Below, one piece after another: positions 17,066 through 25,006 of a stretch of 64,000 bases of DNA. The position numbers and the translations under genes were made by a program. Numbering within the stretch: position 1 is the stretch's first letter; every line of letters begins with the position of its first letter. Source of the stretch: Streptomyces sp. Ag109_O5-1 (GTDB lineage: Bacteria; Actinomycetota; Actinomycetes; Streptomycetales; Streptomycetaceae); assembly GCF_003814875.1 (NCBI RefSeq), contig NZ_RKQF01000001.1, forward strand, positions 10,478,001 through 10,542,000, in the 5' to 3' direction. The notes beneath the pieces are model-generated. The model searched no databases, was not told the DNA's origin, and saw nothing but the letters and a program-made list of their open reading frames with translations.

Positions 17066-17099
17066 GCCCCGGCCGCGACGGGGGATTCGCGGCCGGGGC
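17066..17099 (-). terminator. Strong GC hairpin between SDR and small gene
   Basis: GCCCCGGCCGCGA (17066-17078), 8-nt loop, TCGCGGCCGGGGC (17087-17099): 13-bp perfect stem. It lies just past the stop of the minus-strand small ORF (17156), which supports that ORF being transcribed. Confidence 0.6.
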
Positions 17100-17155
17100 G
17101 GCCAGGTGGTGGGTGCGAATGGCGGTCGCCTCTCGGCGAAACGCTCCACAGGGCT

Positions 17156-17527
17156 TCAGCCGAACGATCGTCCCTGTGGGCAAAAGGTGAGGCCCGGGGA
17201 CACTGTCCCATCCGCACCCACGGCTGGTTCAACGGACAACCACCCGGGACTGTTCCATGCCGGTACGTGATCCGCATCACCCCCTGGTCGGAGGGCTGCC
17301 CGGCAGTGAGCCGGGCGGGTGAGCGGTTCGCCCGCATCTTCATCAAGCGTGCGCAAATATCCGGGCAAATCCTCGGTCGGTGACGCGCCGTCCATCCGGG
17401 TCTTCTCCGGGGCCATGCCTTTGACGGACTCCAGGTGCCAGCGCCGTACCAGCAGGAAGACGAGCCGTTCCGGCGCCTCGACGGGGGTCGGGAGCACCTT
17501 CACCGTCAGGGGGCTCTCGCAGGTCAC
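17156..17527 (-). CDS. Small hypothetical protein, uncertain
   Basis: 123 codons on the minus strand. The first 60 codons have the strong third-position G/C bias of real genes here and a plausible fold (PERLVFLLVRRWHLESVKG); the remainder is less biased and may be a frameshifted or eroded tail. No known domain. It starts 29 bp from the divergent small gene at 17557 and ends before a strong hairpin. Could be a short real protein, a decayed gene, or chance. Confidence 0.4.
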   Translation of the reverse strand: MTCESPLTVKVLPTPVEAPERLVFLLVRRWHLESVKGMAPEKTRMDGASPTEDLPGYLRTLDEDAGEPLTRPAHCRAALRPGGDADHVPAWNSPGWLSVEPAVGADGTVSPGLTFCPQGRSFG

Positions 17528-17556
17528 TTCCGCCCGGGAGATCTACCCTCGATTGC

Positions 17557-17814
17557 ATGACCGAGATAGCGAGCCCCCACATCTCCCAGCCGCGGATCCT
17601 GGTGCTCGGGGTCATGACCGGCAAGCCGGGGACCCTTCCCTTCCGCATCGTGGAGATCGACGGCGAGGTGGTCGCGGAGGCGAGGGACATCACCGAGGTG
17701 CTGTCGGTCGCCGCGGCCTACGGCATCACGGTCCATGACCTCGACGACCCGGGCGTGGTCTGCTGGGTGGGCGGGGACAAGTTCACCTGGACGCCCCGCC
17801 CGACCCGTCGCTAG
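17557..17814 (+). CDS. Conserved small protein
   Basis: 85-aa, ATG start. Compact sequence with a hydrophobic beta-strand-like core (RILVLGVMTGKPG, FRIVEIDGEVVAEARDITEV, GITVHDLDDPGVVCWVGG) and single Cys near the C-terminus. No signal peptide. I recall similar short proteins in Streptomyces, but with no assigned role. Divergent from the uncertain ORF at 17527. Confidence 0.7.
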   Translation: MTEIASPHISQPRILVLGVMTGKPGTLPFRIVEIDGEVVAEARDITEVLSVAAAYGITVHDLDDPGVVCWVGGDKFTWTPRPTRR

Positions 17815-17824
17815 AGCACTGCTC

Positions 17825-19063
17825 TCAGCCGACCGTCCACTTCTGGTTGGCGCCGCCCGAGCAGGTCCAGATCTGCAGCCGGGTGCCGTTGGCCGAGTTG
17901 TTGCCGGTGACGTCCAGGCACTTGTTCGCCTGTGGGTTCACGATGTCGTTCGCCGACGAGACGGCCCACTTCTGGGCGGCGCTGCCGTTGCAGTCGTAGA
18001 GCTGGACCGCTGTCCCGTCCGCCGTGCCGCCGCCGGTGACGTCCATGCACTTGCCCAGCGCGCGGATCGTGCCGTCGCTGCCGACCGTCCACTGCTGGGC
18101 GGCGCTGCCGTTGCAGTCGTAGAGCTGGACGGCGGTGCCGTTGGCGGAGTTGGCCCCGGCCACGTCCACGCACTTGCCGGCCAGGCCCTTGATCGCGACT
18201 CCGGTCGCCGTGTTGCTGGTCGTCACCGACACCGAGTCCACGACCAGCTGGGCCGGGAAGGAGGTGGAGCTGTCCGGGTCGCCGGGCCAGTAGCCGCCGA
18301 CGGCCAGGTTCAGGATCAGGAAGAACGGCTTGTTGTTGTAGACCCAGGTCTTGCCGTTCAGGTCGGCGGGCGTGCGGGTCTCGTAGACGTTCCCGTCGAC
18401 CGACCAGGTGATCGAGTTCGGCGCCCAGTCGACCGCGAAGGTGTGGAAGGCGTCAGCGAAGGCCTGGCCGTTCGGCAGCGAGTAGGCCGCGCCGATGCCG
18501 CCGGAGCCGGAGTAGCCGGGGCCGTGGATGGTGCCGTGCACGGTCGACGGCTCGAAGCCGACGTTCTCCATCACGTCTATCTCGCCCGAGTCCGGCCAGT
18601 TCACCGGGGTGCCGAGCATCCAGAACGCGGGCCACATGCCCTGCCCGCGCGGGATCTTCATCCGGGCCTCGACGTGCCCGTACTGGGCGTTGAACTTCCC
18701 GGAGGTGTTCAGCCGGGCCGAGGTGTACTGACAGGTGCCGTACCAGCACTGGTAGTTGGCGGGATTCTCCTTCTTGGCCGTGATGACCAGGTGGCCCTGG
18801 CCGTCGAGGGCCGCGTTGTTGGTGCCCGAGGTGTAGTACTCGCGCTCGTGGTTGTTGACGTTGTCGCCGGTCTCCATGTTCCACTTCGAGGAGTCCACCG
18901 CCGAACCGGCGGGGCCGTCGAAGTTGTCGGAGAAGGTCGTCACGGCGGCCGCGGCGGTGCCGGCGGCCTCGGCCCGGTGCGCGGGGCCTACCGCGACGGA
19001 CCCGAGCAGTGCGGCGGACAGGGCGGCGAACAGGCATCTGCGGAGCAGTCGTGGGGAGGCCAC
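17825..19063 (-). CDS. Secreted GH16 beta-glucanase with RICIN lectin domain
   Basis: 412-aa extracellular endo-beta-1,3(4)-glucanase (laminarinase type). Signal peptide at residues 1-33 (RR, hydrophobic core, AEA site). GH16 catalytic domain about 40-275 with GEIDVMEN: Glu161 nucleophile, Asp163, Glu166 acid/base. A ricin-type beta-trefoil carbohydrate-binding domain fills about 285-412, with three subdomain copies marked by CVDVAG/CMDVTG/CLDVTG and QQW/QKW. GTG start at 19063 follows GGAAGGATGAGCC. It probably degrades fungal or algal glucans. Promoter-like elements lie at 19140-19169. Confidence 0.95.
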   Translation of the reverse strand: MASPRLLRRCLFAALSAALLGSVAVGPAHRAEAAGTAAAAVTTFSDNFDGPAGSAVDSSKWNMETGDNVNNHEREYYTSGTNNAALDGQGHLVITAKKENPANYQCWYGTCQYTSARLNTSGKFNAQYGHVEARMKIPRGQGMWPAFWMLGTPVNWPDSGEIDVMENVGFEPSTVHGTIHGPGYSGSGGIGAAYSLPNGQAFADAFHTFAVDWAPNSITWSVDGNVYETRTPADLNGKTWVYNNKPFFLILNLAVGGYWPGDPDSSTSFPAQLVVDSVSVTTSNTATGVAIKGLAGKCVDVAGANSANGTAVQLYDCNGSAAQQWTVGSDGTIRALGKCMDVTGGGTADGTAVQLYDCNGSAAQKWAVSSANDIVNPQANKCLDVTGNNSANGTRLQIWTCSGGANQKWTVG

Positions 19064-19139
19064 GGCTCATCCTTCCGTACGGCGGCCGGACGCGGGGAGG
19101 CGGCCGGCCGAGGTGGGGGGGTGAAGGCGTCGCCTCTTG

Positions 19140-19169
19140 ATTTAAGAAGTGAGATAAGTGGCGAGTCAA
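19140..19169 (-). promoter_or_regulatory. Probable promoter of the GH16 gene
   Basis: Read on the minus strand: TTGACT (19169-19164), 18-bp spacer, TTAAAT (19145-19140), close to the HrdB-type -35/-10 consensus and about 77 bp before the GTG start. Confidence 0.5.
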
Positions 19170-19207
19170 GAGTTTGGTAACGGACCAGTATCGAACGGTC
19201 GCATGAC

Positions 19208-19247
19208 TGGCGACTTGGCGACTTGGCGACTTGGCGACTTGGCGACT
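19208..19247. repeat. Five perfect 8-bp tandem repeats (TGGCGACT)
   Basis: Five uninterrupted identical TGGCGACT units between the GH16 promoter and the VanZ-like gene's 3' end. Perfect identity suggests recent slippage. Confidence 0.95.
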
Positions 19248-19284
19248 GGCGGCCTCGACGGCCGACGAAGGGCGGCCGATGGCT

Positions 19285-19312
19285 GCCGACCGCCGACCGC
19301 CGACCGCCGAGC
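19285..19312. repeat. 7-bp tandem repeats (GCCGACC)
   Basis: Three perfect GCCGACC units (19285-19305) and a fourth with one change (GCCGAGC), close to the stop of the VanZ-like gene. Confidence 0.85.
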
Positions 19313-19327
19313 CGGGTCGTGCCGGGG

Positions 19328-20146
19328 CTACGCCTTGGGCTTTCGCGCGTGCACCGCCCGGCCGAGCCGCCGGCCCAGCAGCAGCCAACCGATCAGCGCG
19401 CCCGAGGTGTTGAGGATGACGTCGTCCACGTCGAAGGCCCGGCCGTTGACCAGCGCGCCCTGCGCCATCTCCACCAGCAGCATCACGATCGCGGTGAGCG
19501 CCAGCACCCGCAGGATCCCGCGGGCGTTGGGCGCGAGAACCGGCACGAGGATCCCGAAGGGGAGGCCGAGCATGACGTTCCCGCCGATCTGCTTGACGGT
19601 GTCACGGACCGAGGGCTGGTCCAGATAGAGCTTGATGGTGGTGCCCGGGTGCAGATTCGTGTGCGCGATCGACGCCGACGCCGGGGACGGCTCCAGGGTC
19701 AGCCGGGCCAGTACGGCGGCGAACGCCACCATCGCGGCGAAGGCGATCGCCATCGCCAGCAGGCGCAGCGGGAGGGGGAGCGGGCGACGCTCGGCGCCGG
19801 TCCTGGCGGGGGCGGTGCCTTTCTTGCCGGTGTCGCTCCTCTTGGAGGTGTCGCTCCTTTTGGCGGCACTGCCCGGCTTGCCGGTGCCGCCGGGCTTGCG
19901 GGTCCTGGCCGTGCCGCCCGGTTTGCCGGTGCCGGCCGCCTTGCCGGTGACGGTCTTCTTCCCGGTGCCGGCCGGCTTGGCGGCCTTCCCCTTCCCCGGG
20001 GTGGCGGCCGGCTCGGCCCCGCGGGCCTTGACGACGCGTACGGCCTTGGCGAACACCCCGGGCTTCTTGCCGGTGTCCCCGTCCTTCTTCGTCTCCTCGG
20101 TGGTCTCGCCCTTGGTGAAGCGCAGGCGCGAGGCGGCGCTGGCCAT
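19328..20146 (-). CDS. VanZ-like membrane protein with Lys/Thr/Gly-rich N-terminus
   Basis: 272 aa. Residues about 45-120 are low complexity, built from repeats such as GTGKKTVTGK, GTGKPGGT and KRSDTSKRSDTGKK, basic and probably disordered in the cytoplasm. After them come three to four membrane helices (LLAMAIAFAAMVAFAAVLA, ILRVLALTAIVMLLVEMAQG, ALIGWLLLGRRLG) with the VanZ-family motif NVMLGLPFGILVPVL and FDVDDVILNTSGALIGW. The VanZ family is linked to low-level teicoplanin resistance and envelope change; the exact role is unknown. ATG at 20146 follows GGAGG. Confidence 0.85.
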   Translation of the reverse strand: MASAASRLRFTKGETTEETKKDGDTGKKPGVFAKAVRVVKARGAEPAATPGKGKAAKPAGTGKKTVTGKAAGTGKPGGTARTRKPGGTGKPGSAAKRSDTSKRSDTGKKGTAPARTGAERRPLPLPLRLLAMAIAFAAMVAFAAVLARLTLEPSPASASIAHTNLHPGTTIKLYLDQPSVRDTVKQIGGNVMLGLPFGILVPVLAPNARGILRVLALTAIVMLLVEMAQGALVNGRAFDVDDVILNTSGALIGWLLLGRRLGRAVHARKPKA

Positions 20147-20224
20147 TGGTCCTCCACTCTTCAACTTTCCGGCGTGATAAGCCAGTTACCCGCGAAAGGC
20201 CCGTCGATGCCGGATCGGGGAGCG

Positions 20225-20257
20225 CCCCGGCCGCCGTCCACTGAACGGCGGCCGGGG
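20225..20257 (-). terminator. Terminator of DUF4230 gene
   Basis: CCCCGGCCGCCGT (20225-20237), 7-nt loop, ACGGCGGCCGGGG (20245-20257): 13-bp perfect stem, 16 bp past the stop at 20274 on the minus strand. Confidence 0.7.
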
Positions 20258-20273
20258 TCCTGCTGCGAGCCGA

Positions 20274-20975
20274 TCACACCGTGCCGTAGGACACATGCAC
20301 CTCCGTGAAGCCGAGGGAGTGCAGCAACCCCTCCAGCATGCTGGTGGTGTTGGTCTCCGCCCGGGTGGTCAGTCCGCTGTCCTTGGCCGCGTCGGAAATG
20401 TGCTTCACGGCCAGCTTCTGCACCGCCTGCTCGCTGTTGGGGTTGTCCGAGAACAGGTCGCCGAGCCGGTCGAGGAGACCGCGCTGCTTGGAGACGGCGT
20501 AGGAGTGGTCGGCGTCCAGGGTCGCCTTGCCGAGCTGGGCGTGCGGCAGCCGGATGGTGGCCTCGGTGCGGTCGCCGTTGACCGTCACGTCCTTCTGGCC
20601 GATCTGCCCGAGGTCGACGTAGGCCTCCACGGTGCCCGCCCCGACGTACAGGGTGCGGGTGCCGCGGATCGCGCTGGGCAGGTACTTGGCGTCCTTCTCC
20701 AGGTCGACGACGACCTGGAAGTTGCCGGCCGCGGCATCGTAACGACTCATGTTCTGGATGGACTTGAGCAGCGCGGGACCCGTGTTGTCGCGGGACTCCG
20801 TGCCGAACAGGTCCTTGATGCCCGGCAGTACCGCCAGTTTGATCCCGGCGAACAGCACCACGAGCACCAGTACGAACGCCGTGACCAGCTTCGCCCAACC
20901 GGGCATGCGCCGGGGCCGGGCCTTGACCGGAGTCCGAGTCTCCTTCGTGGAGCTCTCCTTGGTGGAACTCGCCAT
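20274..20975 (-). CDS. DUF4230 membrane-anchored protein
   Basis: 233 aa. Short Ser/Thr/Lys cytoplasmic start, one membrane helix (about residues 28-50, LVTAFVLVLVVLFAGIKLAV), then an extracellular DUF4230 domain with NFQVVVDLEKDAKYLPSAIR, YVGAGTVEAYVDLG and LPHAQLGKATLD. Function unknown. ATG at 20975 follows AAAGGAGGGCCGTCAC, a near-ideal ribosome site. Divergent from the P450 gene at 21117. Confidence 0.88.
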   Translation of the reverse strand: MASSTKESSTKETRTPVKARPRRMPGWAKLVTAFVLVLVVLFAGIKLAVLPGIKDLFGTESRDNTGPALLKSIQNMSRYDAAAGNFQVVVDLEKDAKYLPSAIRGTRTLYVGAGTVEAYVDLGQIGQKDVTVNGDRTEATIRLPHAQLGKATLDADHSYAVSKQRGLLDRLGDLFSDNPNSEQAVQKLAVKHISDAAKDSGLTTRAETNTTSMLEGLLHSLGFTEVHVSYGTV

Positions 20976-21042
20976 GTGACGGCCCTCCTTTCAACGACAC
21001 GAATGCCCGGCAAAAGCCTTGCCAGACCGTGTTGTTGGCTGA

Positions 21043-21082
21043 TTGAGACAGCTGACGCAGGACTGATACACGCTTTAGCGTG
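21043..21082 (+). promoter_or_regulatory. Promoter and small palindrome upstream of P450
   Basis: TTGAGA (21043-21048), 16-bp spacer, GATACA (21065-21070) resemble -35/-10. CACGC-TTTA-GCGTG (21069-21082) overlaps the -10 and could be an operator. Confidence 0.4.
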
Positions 21083-21116
21083 GAGTGACTGCCCGTCGGC
21101 GTGCCAGGAGCCCCGG

Positions 21117-22307
21117 ATGACCGCAGACAGCACCTCCCGACCCTTATGTCCCATGCACCGCATGGTGTATCCCGAGTCCGGTCCGCCGCGGCTCGCCGCC
21201 CTGGCCACCGGCACCCCGGTATGGCTCGTCACCCGCTACCACGACGTCCGCCAGGTGCTCATGGACGCCCGTTTCGACCGGAGTTCCCTGCACGCCGAGG
21301 ACGCCCCGCCGCTGTTGGCCGTACCGAACCTGCTGAGCGACCCGGACGGATTGGTGAACCAGGACGGTCCCGGCCACCAGCGGCTGCGCGGCACGGTCCA
21401 GCGGGCGTTCACCCCGCGTGCCGTCGCACGCTGGCGCCCCTGGGTGGCATCGGTGGTCGAATCACTCCTCGACGAACTCGCAGCCACCCCTCGACCGGCC
21501 GACATCGTCGAAGGGTTCACCCGGCCCCTCCCCGTATCGGTGATCTGCCGGCTGATGGGGCTCGACCACATCGACAGCGAACGCATCCGGCACTGGGCCG
21601 ACCACGCGCTGTCCGGGGGAGCGCACAGCGCGGAGGAAGTCAAGGCCGCCATGGGGGAGTTCGCCGACTTCGGGGCGGAACTGGTGGCACAGCGGCGGGC
21701 GCGGCCGGGTGACGACCTGGTCAGCGGACTGGTGGCGGCGGGTGACTCGCTCGGCATCGAGGAACGCCAACTGGTCGCGCTGGTCTGCGGCCTGGTGGTG
21801 GCCGGGCACGAGACGACGATGTCCGCGCTCGGCAACATCGTCGTCTACCTCCTCACCGACGGGCATGCCGACTGGCCCTCTCTCGCGGTGGACGAGGAGG
21901 GTGCGGCCACCGCGGCCGAGCAACTGCTGCGCACCGTGCCGATCAGCGAGGGCCGGGTGCTGCCCGGGCTGCTGCGCAGGGCCGTCCAGGACACCGTGGT
22001 GGGCGGCGTCACCATCCCGGCGGGCAGTGTCGTCGCCGTCCAGACCAACTCGGCGAGCCGTGACCCGGACGTCTATCCGTCCGGACCGCCCGACCTCACC
22101 GCACCCCTGCCCGTGCCCGGCGTGATCTTCGGCGCCGGACCCCACCACTGTCTGGGCGCCTGGCTGGCCCGTCTGGAGATAACCCTCGCCCTGCACCGGC
22201 TCGCCGTCCGCTTCCCGGGTCTGCGCGCCGAGTTCACCCCCGCGACGATCGACTGGCGCGAGGGCCAGCTGACCCGGAGCCCGCGGTGTCTTCCCGTGTC
22301 GTGGTGA
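21117..22307 (+). CDS. Cytochrome P450 with QxxR instead of ExxR; TTA codon
   Basis: 396-aa bacterial class I-type P450. I-helix AGHETT (229-234) and heme loop FGAGPHHCLG (Cys345) are normal. In the K-helix the expected ExxR reads Q269-L-L-R272, so the invariant Glu is Gln. The meander region (PPDLTAPLPV) also lacks the usual Arg, so the ERR triad is broken. Codon 10 is TTA (21144-21146), rare in Streptomyces and read by the bldA tRNA. No ferredoxin is adjacent. Start ATG 21117. The 3' end overlaps the convergent methyltransferase by 74 bp. Substrate unknown. Confidence 0.9.
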   Translation: MTADSTSRPLCPMHRMVYPESGPPRLAALATGTPVWLVTRYHDVRQVLMDARFDRSSLHAEDAPPLLAVPNLLSDPDGLVNQDGPGHQRLRGTVQRAFTPRAVARWRPWVASVVESLLDELAATPRPADIVEGFTRPLPVSVICRLMGLDHIDSERIRHWADHALSGGAHSAEEVKAAMGEFADFGAELVAQRRARPGDDLVSGLVAAGDSLGIEERQLVALVCGLVVAGHETTMSALGNIVVYLLTDGHADWPSLAVDEEGAATAAEQLLRTVPISEGRVLPGLLRRAVQDTVVGGVTIPAGSVVAVQTNSASRDPDVYPSGPPDLTAPLPVPGVIFGAGPHHCLGAWLARLEITLALHRLAVRFPGLRAEFTPATIDWREGQLTRSPRCLPVSW

Positions 22308-22863
22308 GGGTCGCCCGGTACACGAACGCGGGCGGCAGGTTCGGCCACACCACCCGGGTCCGCCGCACCGTGGCGAACCTGTCGTGGAGCGCCGCGGCGA
22401 GCCGGCGGCCCGGCGGGGTCCAGGCCGCGTGCAGATAGGCGAACGTCGTGAAACAGCCGCCGGGCACGAGCGCCCCGGCGACCGCGTCGAGGGTACGGTC
22501 CCGTTCGGCCGTCGCCATCACGGTCCACGGCAGCCCGGACACCACCGCGTCCACCGGCGCCCCGGCGGCCTCGGCCAGCTCCGCGGCCGCCCCCTCGACC
22601 ACCGTGAGCCGTTCGTCGCGGTGTGTGACGAACAGCCCGGCCGCGAGCACGGGGTTGAGCTCGATGGCGACCAGCCGGCCGTCCACCGGCAGCTGCCGCA
22701 GTATCTCCCGGGTGAACACGCCTGTACCAGGACCGAGTTCGACGACGAGCCGGGCCGTTTCGAGGCCGGTGTGCTGGGTCATGGCCCGGGCCAGCCGACG
22801 CGAGCTGGCGGCCACTGCCCCGGTGGTGAGAGGGCGCCTGAGGAACTGAGTGGTGATCGACAC
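22234..22863 (-). CDS. Class I SAM-dependent methyltransferase (phospholipid N-methyltransferase-like)
   Basis: 209 aa. Motif I VVELGPGTGVFT (SAM-binding loop) preceded by FLRRPLTTGAVAASSRRLAR, the pattern of PmtA-like phospholipid N-methyltransferases and rRNA-adenine-methylase-like relatives; later LVAIELNP and DAVVSGLPW. GTG start at 22863 (MSITTQFLRRPL). The final 25 residues are Ser/Arg-rich and overlap the P450 gene, so they may be non-conserved. Likely a cytoplasmic or membrane-surface enzyme; lipid substrate is inferred. Confidence 0.85.
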   Translation of the reverse strand: MSITTQFLRRPLTTGAVAASSRRLARAMTQHTGLETARLVVELGPGTGVFTREILRQLPVDGRLVAIELNPVLAAGLFVTHRDERLTVVEGAAAELAEAAGAPVDAVVSGLPWTVMATAERDRTLDAVAGALVPGGCFTTFAYLHAAWTPPGRRLAAALHDRFATVRRTRVVWPNLPPAFVYRATLTTTREDTAGSGSAGPRASRSSRG

Positions 22864-23040
22864 GACCGCCACACTCCGCGGCGCCCGGGTAACTCCGCGT
22901 CCTGCCCCGGGCCGCACCGGGTGACACTTCCGGCCCGCCCCGGGTCGTACTCCGGGTCCCGACGGGTCGTCCTGTGGGAGGAGTTCCGTGCCGTCTGTGG
23001 GCTGACGCCTGCGCCGGCCCCGCCGGCGTAGCGTGAATCG

Positions 23041-24234
23041 GTGCTTCGCCTGATCGAGAACCTGCCGGGGTGGCGGCTGCGTCACCCCTGGCTGACCGAC
23101 GCCCTGCTGATCGCCCTGGTCGTGGGACTGCCCGTGATCCGCGCCCAGCCCGGCTGGCGGCCGGTGTGGGCGCAGCTCGTCGTCTACGCCGGCTTCGTGG
23201 TCCCCCTGTTCTGGCGGCGCACCCGGCCGGTGCTCGCGGCCTCGGTCGTCACGGCGGCGTTCTGGGCGCAGTACCTGGGCGATGTGTGGGGACGGGAACC
23301 GGGGCGCGGGGTGATCGCGCTGAGCGCGGTCCTCTACACCCTGGTGGTGCGCGGCCTGCGCAGGACGGCCACGGTCGTCGCGGTCTGCGCCGCGTCCTGT
23401 GTGCTGCTGTGGGTGCCGGACTGGCTGTCCGACTCCGCGACGGCCGGCTCCGAGACCTGGTTCACCCCGGCGCTTGTGGTCCTCTGGCTCGCCGGCTCCT
23501 GGATGCTCGGCGCCTATGTGCGGGCCCGCCGCGCCTATCTCGCCGAGTTCGCCCGCCGCGCCGAGCTGACCGAGTCCCGCCGGGCGGCGCTGGCCCGTGC
23601 GGCGGCCGCCGAGGAACGCGCCCGGATCGCCCGAGAGATCCATGACGTGCTGGCTCACGGCGTCTCGGTGATGGTCCTCAACGCCGAGGGCGCCCGGCTC
23701 GCCCGCGCCACCGACCCGACCGCCGCCGACCGGGCCCTCGCGGCGATCGGCACGACCGGCCGGGAAGCACTCGGGGAACTGCGCCGCCTGCTGGACGTCC
23801 TCGGCCCAGACGGCGAGCAGGAGCAGGTCCGCGCCCCGGACCTGGCGGACCTGCGCACCCTCGCCAACCGCTGTGGTGCCCGCCTCGACGTGTGCGGGGA
23901 CCCGGCCGGGGTGTCCGCCGACGCGGTCGAGCAGACGTACCGGATCGTGCAGGAGGCGTTGACCAACGTGGCCAAACACGCCTCGCCCGGCGCCCGGACC
24001 AGGGTGCGGATCGACCTCGGCAGCCCCGGTCCCGGCCGCCGGGTCCGGGTCCGGGTCGACAACTCGGCCGGCACCGGCACCGCACCTGTGGCGCTGCCGG
24101 TCTCGGCCGGACGCGGTCTGGCCGGGATGCGGGAGCGGGCGGCCCGCTACGGGGGAACGGTGGCCGCGGGACAGCGACCCGGTGGCGGCTACCGGGTGGA
24201 CGCCGTCCTGCATCCCGAGGCGGTGACCGCGTGA
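23041..24234 (+). CDS. Two-component sensor histidine kinase (HisKA_3)
   Basis: 397-aa membrane sensor kinase of the NarL/DesK-like class. About five to six hydrophobic segments lie in residues 15-165 with little extracellular loop, then a dimerisation/phosphoacceptor helix with REIHDVLAHGVSVM (His in REIHD), and a HATPase_c domain (EALTNVAKHAS N-box, GRGLAGMRERA G-box). GTG start at 23041. Its stop overlaps the start of the response regulator by 4 bp (GTGA), so the pair is translationally coupled. Signal unknown; such kinases often sense envelope stress. Confidence 0.95.
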   Translation: MLRLIENLPGWRLRHPWLTDALLIALVVGLPVIRAQPGWRPVWAQLVVYAGFVVPLFWRRTRPVLAASVVTAAFWAQYLGDVWGREPGRGVIALSAVLYTLVVRGLRRTATVVAVCAASCVLLWVPDWLSDSATAGSETWFTPALVVLWLAGSWMLGAYVRARRAYLAEFARRAELTESRRAALARAAAAEERARIAREIHDVLAHGVSVMVLNAEGARLARATDPTAADRALAAIGTTGREALGELRRLLDVLGPDGEQEQVRAPDLADLRTLANRCGARLDVCGDPAGVSADAVEQTYRIVQEALTNVAKHASPGARTRVRIDLGSPGPGRRVRVRVDNSAGTGTAPVALPVSAGRGLAGMRERAARYGGTVAAGQRPGGGYRVDAVLHPEAVTA

Positions 24235-24905
24235 GCGGGGAGCCGGCCGCGCCGTACCGTGTCCTGCTCTGCGACGACCAGGAACTGATCCGCACGGGGC
24301 TGCGCATGGTGATCGGCAGCCAGCCCGACCTCATGGTGGTCGGGGAGGCCGCCGACGCGCACACCGCGCTGGAGCTGAGCGCCCAACTCCGGCCCGACCT
24401 CGTCTTGATGGACATCCGGATGCCCGGCCTGGACGGGCTGGCGGCCACCCGTGAGCTCTGCTCCCGCAGTCCGGCGCCGAAGGTGCTGGTCGTGACCACC
24501 TTCGACCTCGATGAGTACGCCTACGGCGCCCTGCGTGCCGGGGCCGCCGGCTTCCTGGTGAAGGACGCGGTGGGCGAGGAGATCCTGGTGACGGTCCGGG
24601 CGGTGCTGCGCGGCGAGGTGATGATGGCGCCCTCGGCGGTACGGCGGATGGTGGAGCGGTTCGTCCTGCCCACTGCGCCCGCAGCCGAACGGGACCGGCT
24701 GGCCCTGCTGACCGGGCGCGAACGGGAGGTGCTCGCCCTGGTCGCCCAGGGGCTGACCAACGGCGAGATCGCGGCGCGGCTGTTTCTCGGTGAGACCACG
24801 GTGAAGACCCATCTCGGCCGGGTCCTGGGCAAGTTGGACCTGCGGGACCGGGTGCACGCGGTGATCTTCGCCTACGAGAGCGGACTCGTCACGGTAGGCG
24901 GCTGA
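24231..24905 (+). CDS. LuxR/NarL-family response regulator
   Basis: 224 aa. Receiver domain residues about 8-125 with phospho-acceptor Asp in LVLMDIRMPG and conserved Lys in FLVKDAVG; C-terminal GerE helix-turn-helix LTGREREVLALVAQGLTNGE, ETTVKTHLGRVLGKL. GTG start at 24231 shares GTGA with the kinase stop. Cognate regulator of the kinase at 23041. Targets not identified. Confidence 0.96.
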   Translation: MSGEPAAPYRVLLCDDQELIRTGLRMVIGSQPDLMVVGEAADAHTALELSAQLRPDLVLMDIRMPGLDGLAATRELCSRSPAPKVLVVTTFDLDEYAYGALRAGAAGFLVKDAVGEEILVTVRAVLRGEVMMAPSAVRRMVERFVLPTAPAAERDRLALLTGREREVLALVAQGLTNGEIAARLFLGETTVKTHLGRVLGKLDLRDRVHAVIFAYESGLVTVGG

Positions 24906-25006
24906 GGGACCGGGGCGTGGCCGATCACCGTCCCGGGTGCCGGTCGCGCGGCAGCCGCCCGACGGCCGGTCGTCCGCCGGCGTACGGCGACCCGCTCCCC
25001 GGTCGC

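Noticed and set aside
22234..24213. 659-codon minus-strand gene
   Set aside because: Only codons after 22863 resemble a methyltransferase; the rest is antisense to the histidine kinase.
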